From Komagataella phaffii GS115 (taxonomy: Eukaryota > Ascomycota > Pichiomycetes > Pichiales > Pichiaceae), in assembly GCF_000027005.1 (NCBI RefSeq), contig NC_012964.1:62001-126000 (forward strand): a DNA stretch of 64,000 nucleotides. Direction: 5' to 3'. The notes under the pieces were generated by a model. The model was not told where the DNA came from. It searched no databases and saw only the letters and a list, made by a program, of their open reading frames with translations. Position numbers and translations under genes: made by a program. Positions 17,295 through 26,959 of this stretch are shown here, one piece after another; within the stretch, counting starts at the first letter, position 1; each line of letters begins with the position of its first letter.

Positions 17295-19538
17295 ATGCTA
17301 ATAACAAGTTTATTGGTACTTATTCTCTTCAACGTGTTGGCGACGGCCAAAATATTTGCCAAGCCAAGCTCGCTGATGTTCTCCTGTCTCACTGCCTCTC
17401 AGGAGTTTCAGTATGATTTTGTGCCCCCTCCAGATGTAATCCCATTCTGGTATATTGCATGCAACTATGAACCAGCACTGGGATCCATCGTTTTCTGTAT
17501 GGACTCAAATGCTGATAGTATTTGTCCCTTCTCCAACAGTTTGGAAGTGCTGGCGCTAGGTTGTCAAACTCAAGGGGATAGAACGCTAACACAAACATAT
17601 TTGATGGAATCAGGAAAGAATGCCACCAAATACATGAAGAATCCTGCATCCGATCCTGATTTCAATTTCACTCAACTCACCACTCCCATCATGTTCAACA
17701 TGTCCGAAGTTGTCAACAAAAAGGATGCATACTACAACTTTTTCGACAATTTGGATGACTCTACAAAATTCGGCGACTTCACAATCATATACTGGGGTGT
17801 CCTTTTGATCCTAATTGGCCTTTTTAATCATATTTCCGCCCACAACTATTTGAAATCGATCTCGTTGAATTCTAGGTTGAACCAATGGAAAGCTTTAGTG
17901 GTCTTACCAACCCTCTCCTCATATCATCTGAACCCTGCCAGGTTTAGAGGCATTGCATTTTTTGAAGCCCTCCTTCCACTCAGACAAGAAACATTTGTTT
18001 TAATAGCGTACATTTTATTGTGTGTCTATTACACTACTAGTAATTACAAGGTCATCGCTAACAGCCCGTTATTTGGTAGCCCTTACCGTCAATACCTCAG
18101 ATTCATTTCTGATCGGACTGGGATTTTTGCATTCACCCAATTGCCTTTGTTAATTCTTTTTGGTGGACGAAACAACATTCTAATGACCATTTCAGGTTTG
18201 CCTTTCAACACATTCATAATTTTCCACAAGTGGATTTCAAGAGTAATGATGCTTTGCGCAGTGGTACATGCTCACCAATTTGTAATATACTTGGAAGCTA
18301 CAGGCACTTTTAGAAGATCCCTTGGCGAACTTTACTTTCAATTTGGTGAGCTAGCCTTGCTATGTTGTCTTTTAATTATGGTTCAAAGTGTTTTCTATTT
18401 CAGAAAAAGATGCTATGAATTGTTTTTAGTCCTGCACATTTTTTTGGCATTTATCTTTCTGGTCGGGTGCTACTTCCATGTCTCCAAGATTGGATACTCC
18501 GAGTGGATTCTTGCAACTCTTGGACTTTGGATTTTGGATAGAGTTTGGAGATTTGTGAATATTTACCGTTATGGCGTCCAAACCGCTCAGCTCACAGTTT
18601 TTCACCCCCATTCAACTGATTCCAATAGAGAAGATCCCACGGTTAAAGTCAGCATTCCCAAACCTGCAACTTGGAAAAGCTACCCAGGCTGTTTTGTTTA
18701 TCTGTACTTCTTAGATCCTCATCTCAAATTCTGGGAATCTCATCCATTTACGATTTACGACTCAACAGACCAATTTGGTGATCCCACTCCAATGATCAAT
18801 ATATACATAAAACCCAAATGTGGGACAACCAAGGCTATCTACGACCAAATTATGTCAAGAGATATAACTGGTGTTAAAGTGCTGGTTGAAGGTCCGTATG
18901 GCCATAGGGCACATACAGAAAATTATGACCAACTACTACTATTTGTTGGAGGCAATGGTATTCCAGGTCCTTTCAGCCATGCTGCACGATCAGTCTCTGC
19001 TTTGCCATACAAAGACGTTGAAAGCTTTAAGAAAGTTGAACTAGTCTGGTCCATTAAAACACTATCTGCCCTTAATTGGTTCTACGATGAATTGATCCAG
19101 TTAAAAGATACTAATGTCTCGGTCACTGTATATGTGACCAGAGGCGACTTGTCCTTAGCAGACGATGACAATTCCTCAACAAGCAGTAATAATAATATAG
19201 AGCCAGAGATCCTAACAGAGACGAGCCATCTTTTGAAAGATGATACTAATAATAAATCCAAGAAACGAGAGGTCTCTTCGATAATTACCATTGCCGAAAA
19301 GTTTCATAACTTGTCCAAGTTCGTTACCTTCATTAGGGGACGACCCAATTTTGAGAAGAAACTTGACCAAGTCATAAACGAATGCTCCCAAGCTTCCAAG
19401 ATCACTACTATAGGGCTAGTCGCCTGTGGCCCATCTTTGATGTGTGATAACATTCGAAACTTAGTGGCCCACCGCTTGAGCAGAAATGACACAGGAAAAT
19501 TTAGAATAGACCTTCTAGAGGAGCTACAAGTTTGGTAG
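17295..19538 (+). CDS. Ferric/cupric reductase, FRE family flavocytochrome
   Basis: The protein has 747 residues from the first ATG, which opens with a signal peptide (LITSLLVLILFNVLATAKIF). An extracellular domain of about 150 residues with several Cys precedes the ferric-reductase membrane domain. The two haem pairs are seen as His311/His325 (HKWISRVMMLCAVVHAH) and His381/His395 (HIFLAFIFLVGCYFH), each spaced by 14. FAD contact is HPFT at 483-486; NADPH contacts are FVGGNGIPGPFSHA and the C-terminal VACGPSLMCDNIR. Fre proteins move electrons from NADPH across the plasma membrane to reduce Fe3+ or Cu2+ before uptake. The large N-terminal domain points to the Fre1-Fre6 group. A Ser/Asn-rich insert (SSTSSNNNIE) interrupts the NADPH lobe. 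Confidence 0.93.
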   Translation: MLITSLLVLILFNVLATAKIFAKPSSLMFSCLTASQEFQYDFVPPPDVIPFWYIACNYEPALGSIVFCMDSNADSICPFSNSLEVLALGCQTQGDRTLTQTYLMESGKNATKYMKNPASDPDFNFTQLTTPIMFNMSEVVNKKDAYYNFFDNLDDSTKFGDFTIIYWGVLLILIGLFNHISAHNYLKSISLNSRLNQWKALVVLPTLSSYHLNPARFRGIAFFEALLPLRQETFVLIAYILLCVYYTTSNYKVIANSPLFGSPYRQYLRFISDRTGIFAFTQLPLLILFGGRNNILMTISGLPFNTFIIFHKWISRVMMLCAVVHAHQFVIYLEATGTFRRSLGELYFQFGELALLCCLLIMVQSVFYFRKRCYELFLVLHIFLAFIFLVGCYFHVSKIGYSEWILATLGLWILDRVWRFVNIYRYGVQTAQLTVFHPHSTDSNREDPTVKVSIPKPATWKSYPGCFVYLYFLDPHLKFWESHPFTIYDSTDQFGDPTPMINIYIKPKCGTTKAIYDQIMSRDITGVKVLVEGPYGHRAHTENYDQLLLFVGGNGIPGPFSHAARSVSALPYKDVESFKKVELVWSIKTLSALNWFYDELIQLKDTNVSVTVYVTRGDLSLADDDNSSTSSNNNIEPEILTETSHLLKDDTNNKSKKREVSSIITIAEKFHNLSKFVTFIRGRPNFEKKLDQVINECSQASKITTIGLVACGPSLMCDNIRNLVAHRLSRNDTGKFRIDLLEELQVW

Positions 19539-19861
19539 TAAAATAGTTCCGAAATACCTTAAAGCATATACCTAATCAGTTCTAACGCCCATATCCGCCT
19601 CTTTTCTGTACTTCTCCGTTCTTGCCTAAAATCATTATTATTGGAGTTCAACCGGATAAATTGAGATACAGCCAGTCATCGGATATAACTTTTTCCATTT
19701 TATTTCTTTTTCCTGATTTACCTGAACGTGACACGATTCTCGCGCTTTACCGATAGTAAAAAAAAAAAAATACTGGAGTAGAAGAAAACTACTTAAGGAC
19801 AAACGACCCTCAGCTCCGAACTTTACAAACACCGGATTCTCGTATTTGTCGAAGATCTTAG
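19539..19861. other. Promoter region of the amino-acid permease gene
   Basis: The 323 bases contain a run of 13 A near 19758 (a likely nucleosome-depleting tract) but no clear TATA box or GATAAG. I see no gene in it. Confidence 0.4.
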
Positions 19862-21619
19862 ATGGGTTTCAAACAGTTTTGCAAGGACAATTTTGTAGCT
19901 GTCTCTCCAAAGAAGCTGAAGAAGTCTGATCTTCATAATGTGGAGATAAGCGTAGAGGACGACCCTTTCAAAAAGTCTGCTGTCATCGAAGATAAGAAGT
20001 TGGATGTCGAATCTTCAGTGACTGAGAGCTCCGAAAGTTTCCGCCCTCACCGAAACTTAAAGAACAGACACATCCAATTGATTGGAATTGGTGGTACAAT
20101 CGGAACTGCAATTTTTGTGAGTATCTCAGGGGCTTTATTCAAAGGAGGACCCCTATCGTTGTTCCTAGGGTTTACGATTTGGTGTATCCCAATCTTGGCA
20201 GTAACGGCGTCAACTGCTGAAATGGTAAGCTACTTGCCAATTACTTCCCCTTTCATTAGGATGGCGGGAATTTGTTGTGATGACGCTTTGGAATTTGTCT
20301 CTGGTTTGAATTTTTGGATTCTGACAGGCAGTTTGATTCCCTACGAAATCGTTGGTGTCAACACAATTATTCACTATTGGTCCGATAGCTATTCTCCTGC
20401 GATAACTATTTGTATTCAAATCGTGTTGTATTTTTTGATCAACCTGTTTTCCGTGGGTATTTATGGCGAAACAGAATTTTGGTTAAGTGTCTGGAAAGTC
20501 TGTCTTGCTGTTGGACTCATGTTTTTCACATTGGTGACCATGTCTGGTGGTAACCCATTGAATGACGCCTATGGATATAGAAACTGGAATTCTCCTTCAC
20601 CGATGATGGAATACATCAGTGTAGGTGCACTAGGTAGATTTCAAGGTTTTATCGCCTGCCTGAGTCAAGCGTGTTTCACCATTTCAGGTCCCGACTACGT
20701 GAGTTCCGTCGCTGGAGAGAGTGCCAATCCAAGAAAAACTCTACCAACCGCATTCAAACAAGTGTTTTACAGATTGACGTTCATTTTTATTATCGGAGTA
20801 CTGTGTATCGGTACAGTATGCTCTCCAAGAGATCCTCACTTGATTGCCGCTTTAGAGGAGGGTCGGCCAGGTTCCGGTTCTAGTCCTTACGTCATTGCGA
20901 TGGACAATTTGAAAATCAAAGTTTTGCCTCATGTTGTGAATGGTGCATTAGCTCTGTCTGCGTTCTCGTCTGGTAACTCGTACACTTATTGTTCCTCCAG
21001 GGTGTTGTATGGGTTAGCTTACACTGGAAAGGCTCCAAAGATTTTCGCCTACTGTACAAAGAGTGGTATTCCCTTATACAGTGTTCTTATGTCTCTTTGT
21101 TGGGCGTTCCTTTCGTTTTTAGAAATGAACACTCAGTCGCAAATTGTGCTAGTATGGATTATTAACCTGGTTACGTCGTCGCAACTGCTGAACTACACGA
21201 TTACAATGCTCACATACACAAGATTTTATGCGGCGTTGAAACACAAGGGAATAGAAAGAAAATCACTCCCATTCTATGCGTGGTTCCAACCCTACACTGC
21301 AATATTTGGAGGTTTTTGCACCTTCTCCATGATTTTTATCAGTCAGTACCTGCTTTTCTACCCTTCAAGAGAGTATTGGGCCATCAGCACCTTCCTGTTT
21401 GCATTCCTTTCACTATTTGTCATTATAGCTTTGTTCATAGCGTACAAGCTTGTGTTCCGAACGAAATGGAAATCTGTTGACGAAATTGACTGGGAATTAG
21501 AACTTCAAGAGGTAGAGAGAGATCAGGCGTATTTCGATGAATTAGCTTACTATGACAACAACGCCAAAAAACCATGGTACGATAAACTCATTGCCATTCT
21601 AGTAGGAAACAACAAATGA
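19862..21619 (+). CDS. Amino-acid permease, fungal YAT family (APC superfamily)
   Basis: The protein has 585 residues and about 12 membrane segments. The N-terminal cytosolic tail of about 60 residues ends with the family opening RNLKNRHIQLIGIGGTIGTA (TM1, substrate-backbone binding Gly motif). Other landmarks are the acidic stretch SGPDYVSSVAGESANPRKT after TM6 and a Glu/Asp-rich C-tail. YAT permeases import amino acids with protons at the plasma membrane. The Agp2/Agp3 branch is suggested by parts of TM1-TM3 (AEMVSYLPITSPFIRMAG), but substrate cannot be told by eye. The N-terminal tail has several lysines that could serve as ubiquitin sites for endocytosis. Confidence 0.88.
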   Translation: MGFKQFCKDNFVAVSPKKLKKSDLHNVEISVEDDPFKKSAVIEDKKLDVESSVTESSESFRPHRNLKNRHIQLIGIGGTIGTAIFVSISGALFKGGPLSLFLGFTIWCIPILAVTASTAEMVSYLPITSPFIRMAGICCDDALEFVSGLNFWILTGSLIPYEIVGVNTIIHYWSDSYSPAITICIQIVLYFLINLFSVGIYGETEFWLSVWKVCLAVGLMFFTLVTMSGGNPLNDAYGYRNWNSPSPMMEYISVGALGRFQGFIACLSQACFTISGPDYVSSVAGESANPRKTLPTAFKQVFYRLTFIFIIGVLCIGTVCSPRDPHLIAALEEGRPGSGSSPYVIAMDNLKIKVLPHVVNGALALSAFSSGNSYTYCSSRVLYGLAYTGKAPKIFAYCTKSGIPLYSVLMSLCWAFLSFLEMNTQSQIVLVWIINLVTSSQLLNYTITMLTYTRFYAALKHKGIERKSLPFYAWFQPYTAIFGGFCTFSMIFISQYLLFYPSREYWAISTFLFAFLSLFVIIALFIAYKLVFRTKWKSVDEIDWELELQEVERDQAYFDELAYYDNNAKKPWYDKLIAILVGNNK

Positions 21620-21757
21620 AAACAATTTGTTCGGTTTAGACTACTTATTTATTCATCTCCCTGATATTAATAGAAGCAATTATAGAGAGGCTTAGATCGT
21701 AGATACGCAGACCTCCCAACATCAAGTCATCACAACTACAGCGCGAATATCTAGGAC

Positions 21758-21796
21758 ATGCAATCTTCCGAGGTAACTACTTATCTTGAGAGCTGA
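21758..21796 (+). promoter_or_regulatory. Upstream ATG: 12-codon uORF or first mini-exon of the DNF3-like gene
   Basis: An ATG at 21758 opens 12 codons ending at TGA 21794-21796, ahead of the P4-ATPase ATG at 21824. Alternatively, GTAACT at 21773 and CAG at 21812-21814 would delimit a 42-base intron and join MQSSE in frame to VSTMERQ. The branch site is weak, so I cannot choose. Confidence 0.35.
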
Positions 21797-21823
21797 ACCC
21801 TTTTTCAACGCCAGGTGTCAACT

Positions 21824-24800
21824 ATGGAACGCCAATCACGTGGCGATGGTGATACCAACGATCCACCCAGAATAACTGATCCGAGTGTTACCAAGCCTCG
21901 CAAAAGAGGTCTTTCCTTGAGATCGCAACTGCTCAATAAGAAGCTACTGAACAATCCGGCCACAAACAATTCTGTACCAGATATCGAGCTTTCAGAGGTA
22001 GATGCATCACATGAAGGTAGTGACAGCCAAGCGGTCAAGACTGAGCCAAAGGAGAGATTTGCTGAGGAATCATATCATGATTTAGTTTTGGAGGATAGGG
22101 AGCCCACTAGTGGAGATCAATCATCAAGAAAGACATCTTTTCTGAAAAATCTACACAATAAATTGTTAGGAGTTAAAAATGTATCCAATTCGAAAGGACA
22201 AAGAAGAGTTCCACTTCAAATAGGTGGAGAAGCTCCTAACTATGCATATCTCCAAAACAAGCAAGGAAAGTCGCTGTTGAAAGATCCGAAGACAAATAAG
22301 GCTTTTTGCGATAACAACATCAAGTCCTCAAGATATACGCTGGCGACTTTTGTTCCACGACAATTGTATGCACAGTTTTCAAAGGTAGCTAACTGTTATT
22401 TTTTGTGCATTTCTATCATGCAAATGATCCCTTCTTGGTCTACCACAGGTACATACACTACTATTATCCCATTGATGGTTTTTGTTAGCATATCAATTGC
22501 GAGAGAAGGGTACGATGATTGGAAAAGACATCGTCAAGATAAAGATGAGAATCACAAAAAGGTTATGGTGGTAGCCTCTCAATCTCCAGGCCTCTATTCA
22601 AACACCACACTCAGAAGTGCCAATTCTTTGTCCGAACTCAACACTGATATTGGTGACACAGAACCCTACCAAGCCCAAGTGCTTGGACGCTCAAGAGGTA
22701 GCACTATATCCGAATCCAATAATGTGTTTGATGGTATAGAGGAACGCTTTTCTGGAAAACGTTTCCATCTATCCAAATCTTACTGGAAAGATGTCAGAGT
22801 TGGGCAGGTTATTGTACTCAAACGAGACGATTGGGTTCCTGCAGATATCATACTCCTTTCTTCTACTGGAGATTCGGGCGAAGTTTTCATTGAAACAATG
22901 GCATTGGATGGAGAAACTAACCTAAAGGCCAAAGTTCCCCATCCTGAGCTTTACAAGCGCTGCAATACTAACACAGGATTAGAAGCGGTCCAGGCCGATG
23001 TTTCCACTGAAAATCCGAACTTAGACCTTTACAACTTTGAGGGCTCGTTGAAATTCAAAGGCGAGTCCATAAGTTATCCTCTTGGTCCAGATAATATCGT
23101 TTACAGAGGATCAATTATTAGAAACACAGATTACTGCTTAGGACTTGTTATCTTCACAGGTGAGGAAACAAAGATTCGAATGAACGCAATCAAGAATCCG
23201 AGGACTAAGGCTCCAAAACTTCAGAGGGCTATTAATATGATCGTGTTCTTCATGATTTTTGTTGTCGCTTCCTTGTCTGCATTCCTAACGATGGCACAGA
23301 GAATTTGGTATGAGAAGACAAAAGATCAGTACATTTATCTTTACGAAGAAGATGTTGGGGTAGCTGCGACACTGATGGGATACATTGTTATGCTCAATAC
23401 TTTGATTCCGTTATCTTTGTATGTTACGATGGAAATCATTAAAGCAATGCAACTTGTTCTCCTGCAAAGCGATATTGACATGTATGACAGGAAATCCAAT
23501 ACTCCAGCAGAGGCCAGAACCGCAACGATTCTTGAAGAGCTGGGACAGGTCAGCTACATTTTCTCCGATAAAACCGGAACTCTAACGGACAACTTGATGC
23601 TTTTCAGAAAATTTACAGTCGCAGGAACTGCCTGGGTACACGATATAGATCTTGTGAATCAACAGAATGAGCAAGGAGACGAGCCAGAAGAGACAGATAG
23701 CCCCAATCTTGAAGTGAATGGAAACAAAGAAACTTTGGAACCCCGAACTAGTATTTCTCATCGTGGTGGTCAAGCTACTTATACGGGACGTCCTAGTTTA
23801 GCATCCATTTCTTCCAATCATAATCCAAAACAGTCAGAAACTACAACCACTATCTCCCTTGAAGCTTCAACTTCAAGCTCTCCTACTAAATCCTTTTCAG
23901 ATCCTAGCTCCACAGGAAGCCTCAAGTCTACTGTTGAGCTGATTCGGTATTTGCAGAGGTACCCAAGTTCGTTTTTCTCAAAGCAAGTCAAATTCATGCT
24001 ATTGTCTCTTGCCCTATGTCATTCATGTTTGCCACGTAGGGCAGATCCGGGAGCATCCGATGATGATGACGAGGATAATATAAATTATCAAGCTTCTTCC
24101 CCTGATGAACTGGCTTTAGTGATTGCTGCTAGAGACATGGGTTACATTGTTTTTGACCGCAAATTAAAGATGTTAACTTTAAAAGTGTACCCTAATAGTT
24201 TTGATGGCGAACCAGTTTTAGAAAACTATGAGATATTGGACACTGTGGAATTCACTTCATCAAGAAAACGGATGTCTGTTATAGTGAAATTTCCCGATGG
24301 TCGAATTTGCATGTTGACAAAAGGTGCAGATAACGTTATGCTAGAAAGGTTCAGAGATAAAGAGCTTGTGGAGCGGAAGATCAAGGAATTAAAAAAGCAA
24401 ACTAGTGAACGTAAGAATCAAGAAGCTGATATCGTTTTGCAACACAAGAATGAAGATGCTTCTGCTAATGTGCGGACTTCTATATCAAGTATTGGATCTT
24501 CTCTAGCGGAAAGAGTTAGTCTTCAAATTGGCCGAACGTCTCTGCATGTAAATCCTGACCCCCACAACAGTATTGACGGCAGAATTATGAATGAGGAGCC
24601 TGACGAGGAAGAGGAGTACGTGAAGAATATAACAAAATCCTCCCGCAAATCCATTCATCTCCAACAAGCAAAGAAGTATGATATCTCCAGTGAACCAACT
24701 GCCGATTCTCCAATTGAAGATTATGTGACATCAGAAAAGTTAGTTTTTAATGAGGAGTTTGTTTTAGAGAGAACGTTGCAGCACATTGAGGAATTTTCTG

Positions 24801-26701
24801 TTGAAGGTTTACGAACTTTGATGTATTGTTATAGATGGCTTGACAAGGATGTTTATGAACGATGGAGCCAACAGTACGCTGATGCTAAGTCTTCTCTTAC
24901 TGATAGAAAATATAATATAGAGAAAGTTGGAGAAATACTTGAATTCGATTTCGAATTGGTAGGGGCTACCGCAATCGAGGATAAACTTCAAGAAGGAGTT
25001 CCCGAAGCTATCGAGAAGCTGCGTAAAGCTGGCATCAAACTGTGGATGCTTACTGGAGATAAGAAGGAAACGGCCATTAACATAGGTTACTCCTGTAAGT
25101 TGATTAAAGATTACTCCTCAGTAGTCATCTTAAGCAGTGATGAAGGAATTCAAAACTTATCGACAAAAATGGCTGCTTCCGAACTGGAAATAAAAGAAGG
25201 AAATGTAGCTCATTGTGTTGTCGTAGTAGATGGAGCCACCTTTACGGATATAGAGAATGATCTGACATTGATGACCTTATTTATTGAACTTGGTGTTAAA
25301 GCCGATTCGGTCATTTGCTGCCGAGCTAGTCCGTCCCAGAAAGCTACAATGGTTTCTGTCATTCGAAAGTACAACATGAAGAAGGTTACTCTAGCAATTG
25401 GGGATGGTGCAAATGATATTGCAATGATTCAACAAGCTGACATTGGTATTGGCATCACTGGTAAAGAAGGTTTACAAGCGGCGAGAACTTCGGATTACTC
25501 AATTGCACAATTTAGATTTCTTTTGAAACTGCTTTTAGTCCATGGAAGGTACAACTACATTCGAACGTGCAAGTTTGTTTTGTGTACCTTTTACAAAGAA
25601 ATTCTATTCTACCTAACGCAGGCAATTTATCAAAGATACACACTATTCACAGGCTCGTCGTTGTATGAATCATGGTCTTTGTCTATGTTCAATACTTTGT
25701 TTACCTCACTTCCTGTCCTTTGTATAGGCATGTTGGAAAAAGACCTGAAGCCTTCGACGCTGCTTGCCGTTCCTGCTCTTTACAAGATTGGAAGAAATTA
25801 TGAGGCATTCAACTTAGTAACGTTCATTTACTGGATGCTTTTAGGTACTTCTCAAAGTCTCCTCATTTCATTTGCTAACTACTTAGGCTGGGGAGGATCC
25901 AGCAGCCAGGATAATACGACGTATCCATTGGGAGTTGCATCTTTCACAGCTCTAGTCTTCGTTGTGAACTTGAAATGTCAGGTTTTAGAGATGCATAACA
26001 TCACCAAATTCTCCTTGATTGGAACTCTTGTATCATGCTTAGGGTGGTTCCTGTGGCTAATACTTTTGACAGGACTTTATCAGAGCAAGGATTCGAAGAT
26101 TTTTTTTGTTAAATCTGGGCTCTTTCATACATTCGGCACGGACATCACCTGGTGGTGCAATTTGCTAGTCCTTATCCTAATTGGACCATTGTTAGACATT
26201 ATCCTGACCGTCATTAAGAAAGACTTAATTCCTTCTGATACAGACATATTTCAAAACATTGAAAAGATTCCCATGTTTCGGAAGACATTTGAGATCAAGG
26301 CATTCCCGTATATGTTTCAGGGTTGGACTTGGCCCCACGAATCTGTTATACTGGAAGAGAAAAAGCTTTCTGTTTCACCTTTCAAAAGGAATTACTACAA
26401 TTTCAAATCGATTTTGAAGAAGGGATCAACCGGCCCGACAATGACTACAAGAAAGCGGAATGGGACACTACCCTCCATCTACGAGCTTCCTCCGGGTTCA
26501 CCAAGCGTTGTCCGCAAGGTAACTTCGAAGGACGGCTACGAATCTGAGATTTTACCCAGTGGTAAAGTAATTCAAGTAAAACATGGAGTCTCTAGATTGA
26601 AAAAAGTGACAAGGATGTTTAAGTTGGACAACGTAGATGAAGAAACTGACTATGACACTGAGGCGATTATAGATAGAAGAATCAAAGAGACAGAGACTTA
26701 G
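21824..26701 (+). CDS. DNF3: P4-type phospholipid flippase, Dnf3 type
   Basis: The protein has 1625 residues from the first ATG. N-terminal disordered tail of about 140 residues, then the P4 core: FVPRQLYAQFSKVANCYF (TM1 region), actuator motif DGET at 362-365, phosphorylation motif DKTGTLT with Asp582, PDELALV in the nucleotide domain, and GDGANDIAMIQQADIGIGI in the P domain. Long Ser/Thr- and acid-rich inserts follow the phosphorylation site and lie in the N domain. The length and sequences such as MIQMIPSWSTTGTY-like and REGYDDWKRH match S. cerevisiae Dnf3 (1656 aa) rather than Drs2, Dnf1 or Neo1. Dnf3 flips phospholipids to the cytosolic leaflet of trans-Golgi and plasma membrane with its Cdc50-family partner Crf1. 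Confidence 0.85.
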   Translation: MERQSRGDGDTNDPPRITDPSVTKPRKRGLSLRSQLLNKKLLNNPATNNSVPDIELSEVDASHEGSDSQAVKTEPKERFAEESYHDLVLEDREPTSGDQSSRKTSFLKNLHNKLLGVKNVSNSKGQRRVPLQIGGEAPNYAYLQNKQGKSLLKDPKTNKAFCDNNIKSSRYTLATFVPRQLYAQFSKVANCYFLCISIMQMIPSWSTTGTYTTIIPLMVFVSISIAREGYDDWKRHRQDKDENHKKVMVVASQSPGLYSNTTLRSANSLSELNTDIGDTEPYQAQVLGRSRGSTISESNNVFDGIEERFSGKRFHLSKSYWKDVRVGQVIVLKRDDWVPADIILLSSTGDSGEVFIETMALDGETNLKAKVPHPELYKRCNTNTGLEAVQADVSTENPNLDLYNFEGSLKFKGESISYPLGPDNIVYRGSIIRNTDYCLGLVIFTGEETKIRMNAIKNPRTKAPKLQRAINMIVFFMIFVVASLSAFLTMAQRIWYEKTKDQYIYLYEEDVGVAATLMGYIVMLNTLIPLSLYVTMEIIKAMQLVLLQSDIDMYDRKSNTPAEARTATILEELGQVSYIFSDKTGTLTDNLMLFRKFTVAGTAWVHDIDLVNQQNEQGDEPEETDSPNLEVNGNKETLEPRTSISHRGGQATYTGRPSLASISSNHNPKQSETTTTISLEASTSSSPTKSFSDPSSTGSLKSTVELIRYLQRYPSSFFSKQVKFMLLSLALCHSCLPRRADPGASDDDDEDNINYQASSPDELALVIAARDMGYIVFDRKLKMLTLKVYPNSFDGEPVLENYEILDTVEFTSSRKRMSVIVKFPDGRICMLTKGADNVMLERFRDKELVERKIKELKKQTSERKNQEADIVLQHKNEDASANVRTSISSIGSSLAERVSLQIGRTSLHVNPDPHNSIDGRIMNEEPDEEEEYVKNITKSSRKSIHLQQAKKYDISSEPTADSPIEDYVTSEKLVFNEEFVLERTLQHIEEFSVEGLRTLMYCYRWLDKDVYERWSQQYADAKSSLTDRKYNIEKVGEILEFDFELVGATAIEDKLQEGVPEAIEKLRKAGIKLWMLTGDKKETAINIGYSCKLIKDYSSVVILSSDEGIQNLSTKMAASELEIKEGNVAHCVVVVDGATFTDIENDLTLMTLFIELGVKADSVICCRASPSQKATMVSVIRKYNMKKVTLAIGDGANDIAMIQQADIGIGITGKEGLQAARTSDYSIAQFRFLLKLLLVHGRYNYIRTCKFVLCTFYKEILFYLTQAIYQRYTLFTGSSLYESWSLSMFNTLFTSLPVLCIGMLEKDLKPSTLLAVPALYKIGRNYEAFNLVTFIYWMLLGTSQSLLISFANYLGWGGSSSQDNTTYPLGVASFTALVFVVNLKCQVLEMHNITKFSLIGTLVSCLGWFLWLILLTGLYQSKDSKIFFVKSGLFHTFGTDITWWCNLLVLILIGPLLDIILTVIKKDLIPSDTDIFQNIEKIPMFRKTFEIKAFPYMFQGWTWPHESVILEEKKLSVSPFKRNYYNFKSILKKGSTGPTMTTRKRNGTLPSIYELPPGSPSVVRKVTSKDGYESEILPSGKVIQVKHGVSRLKKVTRMFKLDNVDEETDYDTEAIIDRRIKETET

Positions 26702-26872
26702 ATACCTAAAAATAGATAAGTTCATTTAAGATTGCATTTCCTGTTGGTGGAACTGTTACCGCTTGAACCTAAAATCTCAAAGCCGTGCGTACCCCGTAGC
26801 CTCCCTATTTCTGCATTGTAATGCACGTTACTCTGTAGGTTTTTCGCGGTCATAACAAGAGAAAAAGAAATC

Positions 26873-26880
26873 TATAAATT
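26873..26880 (+). promoter_or_regulatory. TATA box of the ABCB transporter gene
   Basis: TATAAATT lies 80 bases upstream of the ATG at 26960 in a 258-base intergenic stretch. Confidence 0.55.
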
Positions 26881-26959
26881 AAGAGGTAATCCTAATGGCA
26901 ATACTAAAAAACCTCTAAGTCTTTGTTTTACTTTCTTTCTCGGTATAAAGTTCAAGAAT

